A DNA stretch of 64,000 nt from Deltaproteobacteria bacterium (GTDB lineage Bacteria > Myxococcota > XYA12-FULL-58-9): assembly GCA_016218825.1 (NCBI GenBank), contig JACRCV010000085.1:62001-126000 (forward strand), written 5' to 3'. Numbering within the stretch: the first letter of the stretch is position 1; every line of letters starts with the position of its first letter. The notes under the pieces are model-generated. The model was not told where the DNA came from and searched no databases. It was given only the letters and a program-made list of their open reading frames with translations. This document shows positions 29,262 through 36,572 of this stretch, piece by piece. The position numbers and the translations under genes were made by a program.

Positions 29262-30800
29262 CTACCTCGCCATCACCCCGGGGAGCACGATGGTGAAGCG
29301 CGTCGGACGGGGCTCGTAGCGCAACCGCCCCCCCATCGCCCCTACCAGCCGCTTGATCACCGCGAGCCCCAGCCCCAGGCCGTCGCTGCCCGCCTTGCGC
29401 CCAAACGGCGCCGTCATCTGCTCCAGGCTGAGCTCCGATCCTGGACCCTGGTCCTCCACGGTCAGCGCCAGGCTCGCGGCCTGCACCTGGAGCCGGACGA
29501 CGATGGGCAGCGCACCGTGGCGGATGGCGTTGTCCACGAGGTTGCGGATGCAGGTGGTCACCCAATAGACGTCCAGACACGCGGCCGCGGGCGCGCCGAT
29601 CCCGACCAGCTCGATGCGCTCTTCGTAGCCGTCCAGGATCTGACGGACGAAGGCGTCGATCGAGGCGAGCGCGGTCTGTTGCAGCTGGATGGGGTGGCCG
29701 TCGAGCTGCCCGTCCAGGTATTGCCGCGTCGCCGCGACCATCCGCTGCAGGCGCTGCACGTTGTCGCAGATCCGCAAGAACGCCGGCTGCACCGCGTCCG
29801 GGAGCTCGTCGAAGTGGCGCCGCAGGGGCTCGAGCGACAGCACCAGGCTGGTCGTGGGCGTGCGGATCTCGTGGCTCAAGGTCTGCAGCATGAAGAGGCG
29901 GGCCTCTTGCTCGCGTCTCTTGGCGCGGGCGCGGCGGATGGCCACCCAAGCGAGCGCCAACGTGAGCGTCGCGAGCGAGCTCGCGCCGAGGGCCGCCGCG
30001 TGGTCGAGGTGCCGGCGCACGCCTTGCGGGTCGGCGCCAAAGCACACGCTCCCGAGCACCGCGGCGCAAGGCTCGTCGTCGCGGTGCGCCGCCGCGCGCC
30101 ACGGGGTTCCCTCGAGGAAGCGCCGCCACGCTGCGAGCCGGTAGACCCCGTAGACCGCGGTCGCCGGGGTGGTGCCCGAGCTCGAGCTCACGAGGACGTG
30201 CTCGCGGCTGAGCAGCAGCTCGGTGCCGTGGGCGAGTGCGCGGCGGCCGTCGTCGTCGAGCTCGGCGACCACGCGCTCGATGGGAGACAGCTCCACGCCC
30301 AGCCGGACGAGCGCCTCGAGCTCGCCGACCTGGAAGTAGGCCTTGTTCTCGGTCAGCCACGCGGCCTTGCCGAAGACCTCGGGCTCGGCCGCCAGCGCCA
30401 GCTGCGCGTACGAGTGCCCCGAGAGGTGCAGGTAGGGCGGGCGATGGAAGAAGCCGTCGGGCAGCACCTCGAGGGCGTTGCACACCGCGTGCTCGTGCCA
30501 GACGGCGTCCTTGCCCGGGCTCGGCTCGGTGCCGGCCTGATCTTCGTGGCAGTACTGCCGGCTCTCGACATAGGCGCCGGCCTTGTCGACGAGGACCGGG
30601 TCGCTGCTCCACTGCGGGAGCGCCGCCAACGACAGCTCGAAGTCGGGCAGGTGGCTTCGGGTGAAGCGTGCCGGGAGCTCGGAGATCTGCGCCGCGGCGT
30701 CCCGGTCCGACAGCGCGGCCTCGCCGCTGGCGCGATACGCCAGGCCGGCGGCCGCCGCCAAGGTGAGAGACAGGAGCACCAGGAACACGAGCAGCCGCAC
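29262..30800 (-). CDS. Membrane histidine kinase with large periplasmic sensor
   Basis: 512 residues. N-terminal membrane anchor (1-21), a periplasmic sensor of ~245 residues with four cysteines (Y-C-H-E, A-V-C-N, P-C-A-A, V-C-F-G), and a second TM near 271-288. The HisKA dimerisation domain has phospho-acceptor His310 in L-S-H-E-I-R-T-P. The ATPase domain has N-L-V-D-N-A-I-R-H-G, D-Q-G-P-G and G-L-G-L-G-L. The sensor phrase around P-P-Y-L-H-L-S-G-H-S-Y-A-Q-L recalls DUF3404 sensors of VxrA-type kinases that respond to cell-wall damage; that match is from memory and tentative. The partner is the regulator gene directly downstream. Confidence 0.92.
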   Translation of the reverse strand: MRLLVFLVLLSLTLAAAAGLAYRASGEAALSDRDAAAQISELPARFTRSHLPDFELSLAALPQWSSDPVLVDKAGAYVESRQYCHEDQAGTEPSPGKDAVWHEHAVCNALEVLPDGFFHRPPYLHLSGHSYAQLALAAEPEVFGKAAWLTENKAYFQVGELEALVRLGVELSPIERVVAELDDDGRRALAHGTELLLSREHVLVSSSSGTTPATAVYGVYRLAAWRRFLEGTPWRAAAHRDDEPCAAVLGSVCFGADPQGVRRHLDHAAALGASSLATLTLALAWVAIRRARAKRREQEARLFMLQTLSHEIRTPTTSLVLSLEPLRRHFDELPDAVQPAFLRICDNVQRLQRMVAATRQYLDGQLDGHPIQLQQTALASIDAFVRQILDGYEERIELVGIGAPAAACLDVYWVTTCIRNLVDNAIRHGALPIVVRLQVQAASLALTVEDQGPGSELSLEQMTAPFGRKAGSDGLGLGLAVIKRLVGAMGGRLRYEPRPTRFTIVLPGVMAR

Positions 30801-30834
30801 GGCGCTCGATCTACCACAACCGCCGCGGCCGATT

Positions 30835-30862
30835 GTCAGGGAATTGTCAGGACGGCGTCAGG
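30835..30862 (-). promoter_or_regulatory. Triple GTCAGG repeat, likely response-regulator operator
   Basis: GTCAGG occurs at 30835-30840, 30846-30851 and 30857-30862, an exact 11-bp period. The first two are extended to ATTGTCAGG. The block lies 35-62 bp upstream of the histidine kinase start codon. Head-to-tail hexamers on one helix face are the usual target of OmpR/PhoB-family regulators, so autoregulation is likely. Confidence 0.6.
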
Positions 30863-30983
30863 TTGCGTTGGGCGGCGAAACGGTGACGGGCGGGTGGGCT
30901 CGGGGCGTCTTGCGCGGCGGAACACCGAGCCCCGAGGGTGGCTGCGGTTCATGGTCGAGGATCCCATTTTCGCTACTTTTCTT

Positions 30984-31134
30984 GGCGCCCCGCTCGGCCT
31001 CACGGCCGAGCGGCGGGCCTCCTCCACCCTCGGCTATTCGCCTCGGTCCTCGCTGCGCTCGGACTTCGGCTCGCTTCGCTCGCCTCAGGTTCCGTCCGCC
31101 CTGGCGCGGGGGTGCGGTTTGCGCTGACCAGGGG
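30984..31134 (+). repeat. Structured repeat element, copy A (internally deleted)
   Basis: Begins GGCGCCCCG with a 10-bp stem, CCGCTCGGCC and GGCCGAGCGG, around a TCAC loop (30990-31013). It continues CGGCGGGCCTCCTCC and ends with the shared tail CCCTGGCGCGG...GCTGACCAGG. Compared with copy C it lacks about 40 bp in the middle. Together with copy B it forms a large tail-to-tail inverted repeat. The remaining sequence of the 30801-31503 gap holds the operator repeats, a GGGCTCGG/CCGAGCCC stem near 30897-30940, one short palindrome and the antitoxin promoter. I see no gene in it. Confidence 0.7.
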
Positions 31135-31176
31135 CAAGAAGGCGCGCATCCGGGCGCCACCTACTCGCCGAGCCCT

Positions 31177-31368
31177 CCTGGTCAGCTCGAACGGGACTCC
31201 CGCGCCAGGGAGGCCGGAGGGTGCGGCGCGCGGCTGGCGCGCCGCAGACCCCGCAGCCGGCGACGCAATGCTCACCGGCGCCCACGTGAGGAGCCGGCGA
31301 GGAGGCCGAGGCGACAGCCGAGCCCGGAGGACGCCCGCCGGCCGGCGCCGCGCCGGACGGGGCGCCCA
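31177..31368 (-). repeat. Structured repeat element, copy B (inverted)
   Basis: Read on the minus strand it starts GGCGCCCCG, has a CCGGCGC/GCGCCGG stem, then GGCGGGCGTCCTCCGGGCTCGG, later GCTGCGGGGTCTG, GGCGCGCC-GCGCGCC stem and CCCTGGCGCGG...GAGCTGACCAGG. These blocks occur in the same order as in copy C at 36759-36949. It faces copy A with 42 bp between the two tails. Confidence 0.7.
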
Positions 31369-31416
31369 AGAGGAACGAGATCAGGTGCCCCGTTAAGAGT
31401 GCCGTGAAAAGTGCCC

Positions 31417-31438
31417 GTGAAAAGTGCCAGCCACTTCT
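31417..31438. repeat. Short palindromic repeat (AAGTGCCAGCCACTT type), copy a
   Basis: GTGAAAAGTGCCAGCCACTTCT, preceded by a partial unit GTGAAAAGTGCC at 31404-31415. Its core AAGTG-CCAGC-CACTT is an inverted repeat. The same motif recurs at 32175, 33082 and (inverted) 36968. Confidence 0.65.
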
Positions 31439-31468
31439 GGCCAGCTTCGGGCTCGTCCGCCTCTGTCT

Positions 31469-31504
31469 TTGACAACGACAATAGACTAGTCTACAACTAG
31501 TCTA
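31469..31504 (+). promoter_or_regulatory. Antitoxin promoter and operator, apparently leaderless
   Basis: -35 TTGACA (31469-31474), 17-bp spacer, -10 TACAAC (31492-31497). Six bases later is the ATG of the antitoxin, so the transcript should begin at or next to the start codon. The spacer contains the perfect palindrome TAGACTAGTCTA, and CTAGTCTA is repeated just after it. This fits an operator bound by the antitoxin for autorepression. Confidence 0.6.
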
Positions 31505-31746
31505 TGTCCAAGAGCGTCGGTTCCTACGAGGCCAAGACGCACCTGCCCAAGCTCCTCGAGCTCGTCGAGCACGGCGGTCGGGTGACGATCACCAAGCATG
31601 GGAGGCCCGTGGCCATGCTGGTGCCCGCCGGGCCTGCTCCCAAGCACAGCGTCAAGGAGGTCATCGCCGCCCTGCGCGAGTTTCGCCGGGGACACACGCT
31701 CGGCAAGGCCGCCCTCGGCGACTTCATCCGCGAGGGTCGCCGATGA
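31504..31746 (+). CDS. Phd/YefM-family antitoxin
   Basis: 80 residues. The N-terminal half is the Phd/YefM DNA-binding fold: V-G-S-Y-E-A-K-T-H-L-P-K-L-L-E, V-T-I-T-K-H-G-R-P-V-A-M-L-V-P. The C-terminal half (E-F-R-R-G-H-T-L-G-K-A-A-L) is the flexible toxin-binding part. It would neutralise the PIN-domain toxin encoded next and repress the operon through the palindrome in its promoter. The stop overlaps the toxin start (ATGA). No ribosome site is seen, in line with a leaderless transcript. Confidence 0.9.
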   Translation: MSKSVGSYEAKTHLPKLLELVEHGGRVTITKHGRPVAMLVPAGPAPKHSVKEVIAALREFRRGHTLGKAALGDFIREGRR

Positions 31747-32159
31747 CCCGGGTGGTCGTGGACTGCTCGGTGGTCATGGCCTGGTGTTTCGAGGACGAGG
31801 CCGACGCCTACGCGGACGGCATCTTGGCGTCGCTGGCTTCCGGAGAGGCGGTGGTGCCTGGTTTGTGGCTCCTCGAGGTTGCGAACGTCTTGATTGTCGC
31901 CGAGCGTCGGCGGCGCCTGACGGCCGCCGATTCGGCGCGGTTCCTCGGCTTCCTGGAGCAGCTCCCCATCGAGGTGGACGCCTCCTACCCGGCTCGAGGC
32001 GATCATGCCCCTCTTCTGATCGCTCGGGAGTATGGCCTGTCGGCCTACGACGCCGCCTACCTCGGACTCGCCATGCGAGAGGGGCTGCCGCTCGCCACCC
32101 GTGACAGAGCGCTTCGCGCTGCGTGCAGGAAGAGTGGGGTGCGCGTGGCCGAGGCCTGA
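31743..32159 (+). CDS. vapC: VapC-family PIN-domain toxin
   Basis: 138 residues, beginning inside the antitoxin stop (ATGA), which couples their translation. PIN-domain acidic residues are present: Asp7 in V-V-V-D-C-S, Glu in L-L-E-V-A-N, Asp in Y-D-A-A-Y-L, and Asp in A-T-R-D-R-A-L. VapC toxins are magnesium-dependent RNases that cut tRNA or rRNA when the antitoxin is lost. Length is normal and no damage is visible, so the module is probably functional. A short palindromic repeat follows at 32175. Confidence 0.92.
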   Translation: MTRVVVDCSVVMAWCFEDEADAYADGILASLASGEAVVPGLWLLEVANVLIVAERRRRLTAADSARFLGFLEQLPIEVDASYPARGDHAPLLIAREYGLSAYDAAYLGLAMREGLPLATRDRALRAACRKSGVRVAEA

Positions 32160-32174
32160 CCCGAGAGGCCCATC

Positions 32175-32194
32175 AAGAGTGCCAGCTGCTTCTT
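32175..32194. repeat. Short palindromic repeat, copy b (diverged)
   Basis: AAGAGTGCCAGCTGCTTCTT lies between the two toxin-antitoxin modules. It matches copies a and c with a few changes (AAGAGTGCCAG, CTGCTTCTT). Confidence 0.5.
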
Positions 32195-32333
32195 GTGGGT
32201 CCTGGCCTGCGAGCGACCGCGCCAGGCGGCGCGAATCACTGCTCGATGACGAGATCCTCATTGCCCAGCCCTGAGCGCCCTGCTGTGCAACCCGCGGGGC
32301 CAAGAAGTATGCGGTCCGCGAAGACGGCTGCGG

Positions 32334-32369
32334 TTGACAGGTTTGTCTGAATGTCTGATAATCCGATCA
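32334..32369 (+). promoter_or_regulatory. Second antitoxin promoter, apparently leaderless
   Basis: -35 TTGACA (32334-32339), exactly 17 bp, -10 GATAAT (32357-32362), then six bases to ATG 32369. The geometry is identical to that of the first module. It also shows that the ATG at 32351 is not the start, because it lies upstream of the -10 box. GTCTGA occurs twice between the boxes (32345-32350 and 32354-32359 as GTCTGA). Confidence 0.62.
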
Positions 32370-32674
32370 TGGCAGCTCCACTCCGAGCGACGAGCAAAGT
32401 GGGCAAGCGGGGCGTAGTGGTAATCCCGGCCCCGCTACGCAAGCGTTTCGGCATCGAAGAGGGCGCCACGGTGATCGCCGAGGAGCGCGAAGATGGCGTG
32501 CTCATCCGTCCGGCCGTGACGTTGCCCATCGAGATCTACACCGACGAGCGGATCGCCGAGTTCATCCTCAACAACAGCATGCCCGGGAAGGACTACGAGC
32601 GCGCCCGCGCAGAAGTGCACGCCATGGGCCTCGATCCCGACGCCATTCCACACGACAAGCCCAGCGGAACCTGA
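32369..32674 (+). CDS. AbrB/MazE/SpoVT-type antitoxin
   Basis: 101 residues from ATG 32369. The swapped-hairpin AbrB/MazE fold is clear: T-S-K-V-G-K-R-G-V-V-V-I-P-A-P-L-R-K-R-F-G-I then E-G-A-T-V-I-A-E-E. A C-terminal tail of ~55 residues contains Y-T-D-E-R-I-A-E-F-I and would contact the toxin. The start was chosen because the promoter -10 box lies only six bases upstream. A PIN toxin gene follows after a 3-bp gap. Confidence 0.87.
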   Translation: MAAPLRATSKVGKRGVVVIPAPLRKRFGIEEGATVIAEEREDGVLIRPAVTLPIEIYTDERIAEFILNNSMPGKDYERARAEVHAMGLDPDAIPHDKPSGT

Positions 32675-32677
32675 TCG

Positions 32678-33076
32678 GTGGACCGACTCTTCCTCGACGC
32701 CAACGTGCTGCTCTCCGCAGCCTACCGGGTCGACGCTGGCGTGCGCGTGCTCTGGACCTTGCACGACGCCCAGCTCGTCACGTCATCCTACGCGGTCCAG
32801 GAGGCGAGGCGGAACCTGGCGGCGCCAGCGCAGCAACAGGCGCTCGACGACCTGTTGAAGGCCGTTCGAGTCGTTGGCCACCAGTCGGCTCAACCCTTGC
32901 CAGGTGGAGTCAGCCTTCCGGCGAAGGACCAGCCGATCCTTGCTGCCGCCATCGACGCCAAGTGCACGCACCTCATCACGGGTGACGTGCACCACTTCGG
33001 TCCGCTCTTCGGCAACCAGATCGGCGGCGTCCTGATTCTGCGGCCGGCAGCGTATGCCGCTCGCCGGCCACGCTAG
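32678..33076 (+). CDS. PIN-domain toxin, second module
   Basis: 132 residues from GTG 32678, three bases after the antitoxin stop. PIN acidic residues: Asp7 in L-F-L-D-A-N-V, Glu in V-Q-E-A-R-R-N-L, Asp in A-K-D-Q-P-I-L, and Asp in I-T-G-D-V-H-H-F. The last phrase places it in the PIN_3-like/COG1569 type rather than classic VapC. It is predicted to be an RNase inhibited by the AbrB-type partner. The two modules use unrelated antitoxins, so they arrived or evolved separately although they share promoter geometry. Copy c of the short palindrome begins 6 bp after the stop. Confidence 0.88.
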   Translation: MDRLFLDANVLLSAAYRVDAGVRVLWTLHDAQLVTSSYAVQEARRNLAAPAQQQALDDLLKAVRVVGHQSAQPLPGGVSLPAKDQPILAAAIDAKCTHLITGDVHHFGPLFGNQIGGVLILRPAAYAARRPR

Positions 33077-33081
33077 AGCCC

Positions 33082-33130
33082 GTGAAAAGTGCCAGCCACT
33101 TCTTCCGGGCTTCGTCTGGCCACTTCTTGT
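33082..33130. repeat. Short palindromic repeat, copy c, with extra half unit
   Basis: GTGAAAAGTGCCAGCCACTTCTT at 33082-33104 is nearly identical to copy a. A second half unit, CTGGCCACTTCTTGT, follows at 33116-33130. It closes the segment holding the toxin-antitoxin modules. Confidence 0.62.
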
Positions 33131-33152
33131 AGGCAAGGTCGCCCAGCGCCAG

Positions 33153-34997
33153 CTACCGCCGCCGCCGCCGGCCACCCTTCGAGCCCGAGCCCACGACCAA
33201 CACGAGCGCCACGACGAGCGCCGCCGGCGCCGATGACGTCGCCGCGCATCCTCCTTGCATGGCCAGCTCCTTGTCGCTGAGCGGTTGCGTGCCGGTCGCG
33301 GTCGCCTGGCCGGAGGTCGTGGTGCCGGTGGGCTCGAGCGACGGGTTGCCGGTGGGCCCAGTCGGCTGCTCGGCGACCGGGTCGGAGAGCTGGTGCCCCA
33401 GCTCGAGCTGGGTGCCGTGGAGGTCGAACACCGGCAGCGCGTAGAAGTCGGAAGCCTTGAGCTCGATGACGCCGTTCGCCGGCTCGCGGTAGTCGGGCCA
33501 GAGGAACGCCACCCGTTCGCGGTTGCGGTAGAAGCGCTCGGTCGCCCAGATGTCGGGGGTCTTGAAGGTGACGACGAGATCGATCACCTGGCCGCCCATC
33601 GGGTGCTCTTCGGTCGGGAAGGTCTCGGCGAGCGCGATGTTCTTGACGCTGACCACGTAGCAGGCGGTGCCGGTGCCGGTGCCGTCGCCGATCTTCTCGG
33701 TGACGTCGTACTGATAGCCCCAGCGGGCCTGCAGCTCCGGGGTCTCGAAGGCCGCGGGCTCCAGGTGCATCACCGTCTCGCTGCGATCCGCGATCCCGTC
33801 CAGGTCCCGGTCCAACGAGCGATCGGCCGAAGTCGGCGAGGAGTCGAGAAGCACCTCGAGCTCGTCCGGGATCTCGTCGCCGTCGGTGTCGGCGTTGTCG
33901 CGATCGGTGCCGAGGATGTCCTCTTCGCAGTCGGCGAGCCCGTCCTCGTCGCGATCGCTCTTGCCCGAGTCGCAGCCGGCGTCGACCTCGAGCGGCCGGA
34001 GCTCGGTCGACGCCCGGAGCTCGACCACGTCACGGTAGCCGTCGGCGTCGGTGTCGGGCTTCGCCGGGTTCAAGCCGAGCTCCTCTTCGATGCGGTCGGC
34101 GACGCCGTCGCCGTCGCTGTCCTTCTCCGGCAGCATCGACAGCAGCCGGACGTTGCGGTTGGACGCCACCACCGCCGCGAGCTCGAAGCTGCGCGCCTGC
34201 TTCTTGAGCTCGATGTCGAAGCCGAACGCGGCGCCGGTGTTGATCGGGGTGAAGGTGCCGCCGCCATTCTGCGCCATGAGCTCCAAGAGCGCCTGGGCCT
34301 CGGCGATCTCCGACGCCGTGATCTCCCAGTGGCGCGCGCCGATGTCCATCGACAGCGGCGGCCTCATATACAAGGTGTGGAGCTTGAACTCGGCCACCTT
34401 CGGCGTCAGGTAGTCGTAGATCGTCTGGGCGTTCGACGCCAACGCGACCGGATCCGAGACCCCGAAGGTCGGCAGGCCGTCGGACAACCAGTAGACCAGG
34501 TAGTGGGTCTTGGCGACCAGCGGCGCCTGGTCGCTCACCAGGGTCGAGTTGATGTCGTTGTTGATGAAGTTGTAGATCGCCGCCAGAGTGTCGGAGTAGT
34601 TGGTGCCGCCCTCGGCGTACTCCGCGGTGATGTGCTTGCTGATGACGCCCAGGATCCCCTGGTCGCGGGTGAACGCCAACACCGGCAGGTGCGGCTGATC
34701 GTTGAAGGTGATCAGCGCGAAGCTGACGCTCTCCTTGTCGCCGAACTTGCGGATCGCCTCGTTGTAGGCCGCGACCCGGTTCTCGGCGACGTCACTGAAG
34801 ATGTTGGAGAGCGAGGTGTCGACGACGAAGAGGATCTTGTACGGCGCATCCTCGACGACCGGCGGCGGCGCGCACACCTCGGCTTTGAGCTCGACGCGGG
34901 TCTGCGGCGAGTCCGGGTCGACCGGGAAGTAGAAGTCGGCGCTGGTGCAGGCGCTCGCCACCGACAGCAACAACAGGCTCAGGTTCGCTCTCTGCAT
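33153..34997 (-). CDS. VWA-domain lipoprotein with acidic repeats and MYXO-CTERM-like tail
   Basis: 614 residues from ATG 34997. Lipobox S-V-A-S-A-C. A von Willebrand A domain (about 45-290) carries the MIDAS motif D-T-S-L-S and later W-L-S-D-G. Thrombospondin-type-3-like calcium repeats follow (about 300-430): K-D-S-D-G-D-G-V-A-D, D-T-D-A-D-G-Y-R-D, D-R-D-E-D-G-L-A-D. After a beta-rich part and a Thr/Gly/Pro linker, the protein ends G-G-C then a hydrophobic run and five Arg, a MYXO-CTERM-like sorting tail. Both ends therefore carry surface-targeting signals. The next Cys-rich lipoprotein gene is 47 bp upstream on the same strand, probably the same operon. Confidence 0.85.
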   Translation of the reverse strand: MQRANLSLLLLSVASACTSADFYFPVDPDSPQTRVELKAEVCAPPPVVEDAPYKILFVVDTSLSNIFSDVAENRVAAYNEAIRKFGDKESVSFALITFNDQPHLPVLAFTRDQGILGVISKHITAEYAEGGTNYSDTLAAIYNFINNDINSTLVSDQAPLVAKTHYLVYWLSDGLPTFGVSDPVALASNAQTIYDYLTPKVAEFKLHTLYMRPPLSMDIGARHWEITASEIAEAQALLELMAQNGGGTFTPINTGAAFGFDIELKKQARSFELAAVVASNRNVRLLSMLPEKDSDGDGVADRIEEELGLNPAKPDTDADGYRDVVELRASTELRPLEVDAGCDSGKSDRDEDGLADCEEDILGTDRDNADTDGDEIPDELEVLLDSSPTSADRSLDRDLDGIADRSETVMHLEPAAFETPELQARWGYQYDVTEKIGDGTGTGTACYVVSVKNIALAETFPTEEHPMGGQVIDLVVTFKTPDIWATERFYRNRERVAFLWPDYREPANGVIELKASDFYALPVFDLHGTQLELGHQLSDPVAEQPTGPTGNPSLEPTGTTTSGQATATGTQPLSDKELAMQGGCAATSSAPAALVVALVLVVGSGSKGGRRRRR

Positions 34998-35044
34998 GAC
35001 CGCAATGCCTCTCTTTTGGATGCTCACCAGGGGCGGTTCACGTC

Positions 35045-36364
35045 TCAGTGGGTGCAGGGCGGGCAGGTGCCGGTCTGCCACTGGCAGTTGACGCAGGTGT
35101 CGGTGCGGGAGTTGCCACAGGCGTCATGGCAGGACACCGTGCGGGTGCCGCTGCAGCCGCAATCGACCGGCGGCGGCGGCGGCGGCGGCGGCGGCTCTTC
35201 GGGGCCACCGGTGCACGCGCCCCAGCTGCAGTCGCCCAGGCACTGGCGGCAGGCGCCGGTCACCGGATCGGTCCCGGTCTGGCCGGGGGTGCAGATCGTC
35301 GGCAGGCACTGCTGCACGACGCCGAGATAGACCTCCTCGCCGACCTTCAGGCCGCACTCGCCGGCGCTCTTCTCCTGACACTGGAACTGGCGGATGAGCG
35401 TGCCGCCGCACTGACACCCGGACGACACGGTGTAAGGCTCGCCCGGCTCGCAGCCGTGACAGCCGGACACCGCCCACTCGCACTGGGCGTTGCAGGTGGC
35501 GGTCGCGACCTGGTGCCCGCCGCAGCTGCCGCAGGGAACCTCTTGCTTGGCGTTGACGAAGCAGGCGCCGTGCTCGCGGCAGTCGCCGAAGTTGTTCCAG
35601 AAGCAGCCGTCGCAGCGCTGGGTCATGTCGCCGCACTCGCCGCACTCGCCGGTCTTCATCTCGTCGCGGCTGCACTCGGGTTGCCGCGCCTTGCAGCCCT
35701 CGACCTCTTTCCAGCGGCAGTCGTTGCCGCAGGTGAGCTTGTGGCCGATGCAGGAGGTGGCGCTGCAGTCTTCGCCCGCGGGGCAGGAGTCGCAACGCTC
35801 GTAGATCGACTGGCCCGGCTCGCACTCCCCGGGGTTGACGCAAGCACCGTCGGCGCCGAGATAGCCGCAGAACCCGCAGGGGACGTCGATCGGCTCCTGG
35901 CAGCCGTCGCACGGACCGGTGATCCAGCTATGATCGAGGCCGCAGACCTCGACGCTCTCGGTGCTGCAACGGCACGTCTGCCGCCGCGTCGCTCCCGGCT
36001 CGCACACCGCGCAGAGCATCACGCCGCCGATGCACTTCATGATCCCGGCCTCGCCGTCGGCGCCGGCGCAGGAGCCGGCGTCCAGGCCCTCGTCCATCTC
36101 GCCGTCCTTGTCGTTGTCGCGGCCGTCACACACCTCGGGCTGGGGCGTGGGATCCGGGTCGGGGATGACCGCGTCGGGGACCACGTTGTTGGCGGGGGTC
36201 GGATCCTCGTTCTGGGTCGCCCACTCGTTCAGGGGGTCGTCCACGTGGGTCAGTTGGTCGCCGAGGCTGTCGTTGCAGCCCGAGCCCGCGAATCCTGCGA
36301 TCGCCAACGACGCCGCGGCGATCAACGAGCTCACGCTTCGGGCCGAAAAACTGCGCTTGGACAT
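35045..36364 (-). CDS. Cys-rich surface lipoprotein
   Basis: 439 residues; ATG with GGAGGG five bases upstream. Lipobox G-S-G-C (Cys30). An acidic calcium-type unit (C-D-G-R-D-N-D-K-D-G-E-M-D-E-G) comes first, then ~40 further cysteines in C-x(2-4)-C spacing over the remaining ~330 residues. A run of nine prolines lies near residue 392. No catalytic motif. Such proteins need periplasmic disulfide formation, which the DsbA-, TlpA- and DsbD-like proteins encoded in this window could provide. It is the first gene of a two-gene unit with the VWA lipoprotein. Confidence 0.8.
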   Translation of the reverse strand: MSKRSFSARSVSSLIAAASLAIAGFAGSGCNDSLGDQLTHVDDPLNEWATQNEDPTPANNVVPDAVIPDPDPTPQPEVCDGRDNDKDGEMDEGLDAGSCAGADGEAGIMKCIGGVMLCAVCEPGATRRQTCRCSTESVEVCGLDHSWITGPCDGCQEPIDVPCGFCGYLGADGACVNPGECEPGQSIYERCDSCPAGEDCSATSCIGHKLTCGNDCRWKEVEGCKARQPECSRDEMKTGECGECGDMTQRCDGCFWNNFGDCREHGACFVNAKQEVPCGSCGGHQVATATCNAQCEWAVSGCHGCEPGEPYTVSSGCQCGGTLIRQFQCQEKSAGECGLKVGEEVYLGVVQQCLPTICTPGQTGTDPVTGACRQCLGDCSWGACTGGPEEPPPPPPPPPVDCGCSGTRTVSCHDACGNSRTDTCVNCQWQTGTCPPCTH

Positions 36365-36572
36365 AGAACCCTCCTGTTCGTCTGGGTGGAAAAGCAGATT
36401 CCGTGCCGGTAGCCGCCAGGCCGGGTGTGTTTGTAGTTTGTGGAAATGACTAGAGAAAATGTCGGGGCCGCAGCCAAGATCGGAACCCGAGGGTTCCTGG
36501 CCGGGACGAGGCGGTGGCTTTGATGGCGCCGGGGAGCGGGGGTGAGACGCGGTGGAGGTTCAGCGTTACCGT

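Noticed and set aside
30984-31368. Insertion sequence with transposase
   Set aside because: No open frame in copies A-C encodes a transposase-like protein; the repeats are too short and the sequence is structured.
32351-32368. Upstream ATG as start of the second antitoxin
   Set aside because: It lies upstream of the -10 box (32357-32362), so it would not be in the transcript.
31417-33130. CRISPR array
   Set aside because: The short palindromes are ~750-900 bp apart with genes between them; there are no regular spacers and no cas genes.
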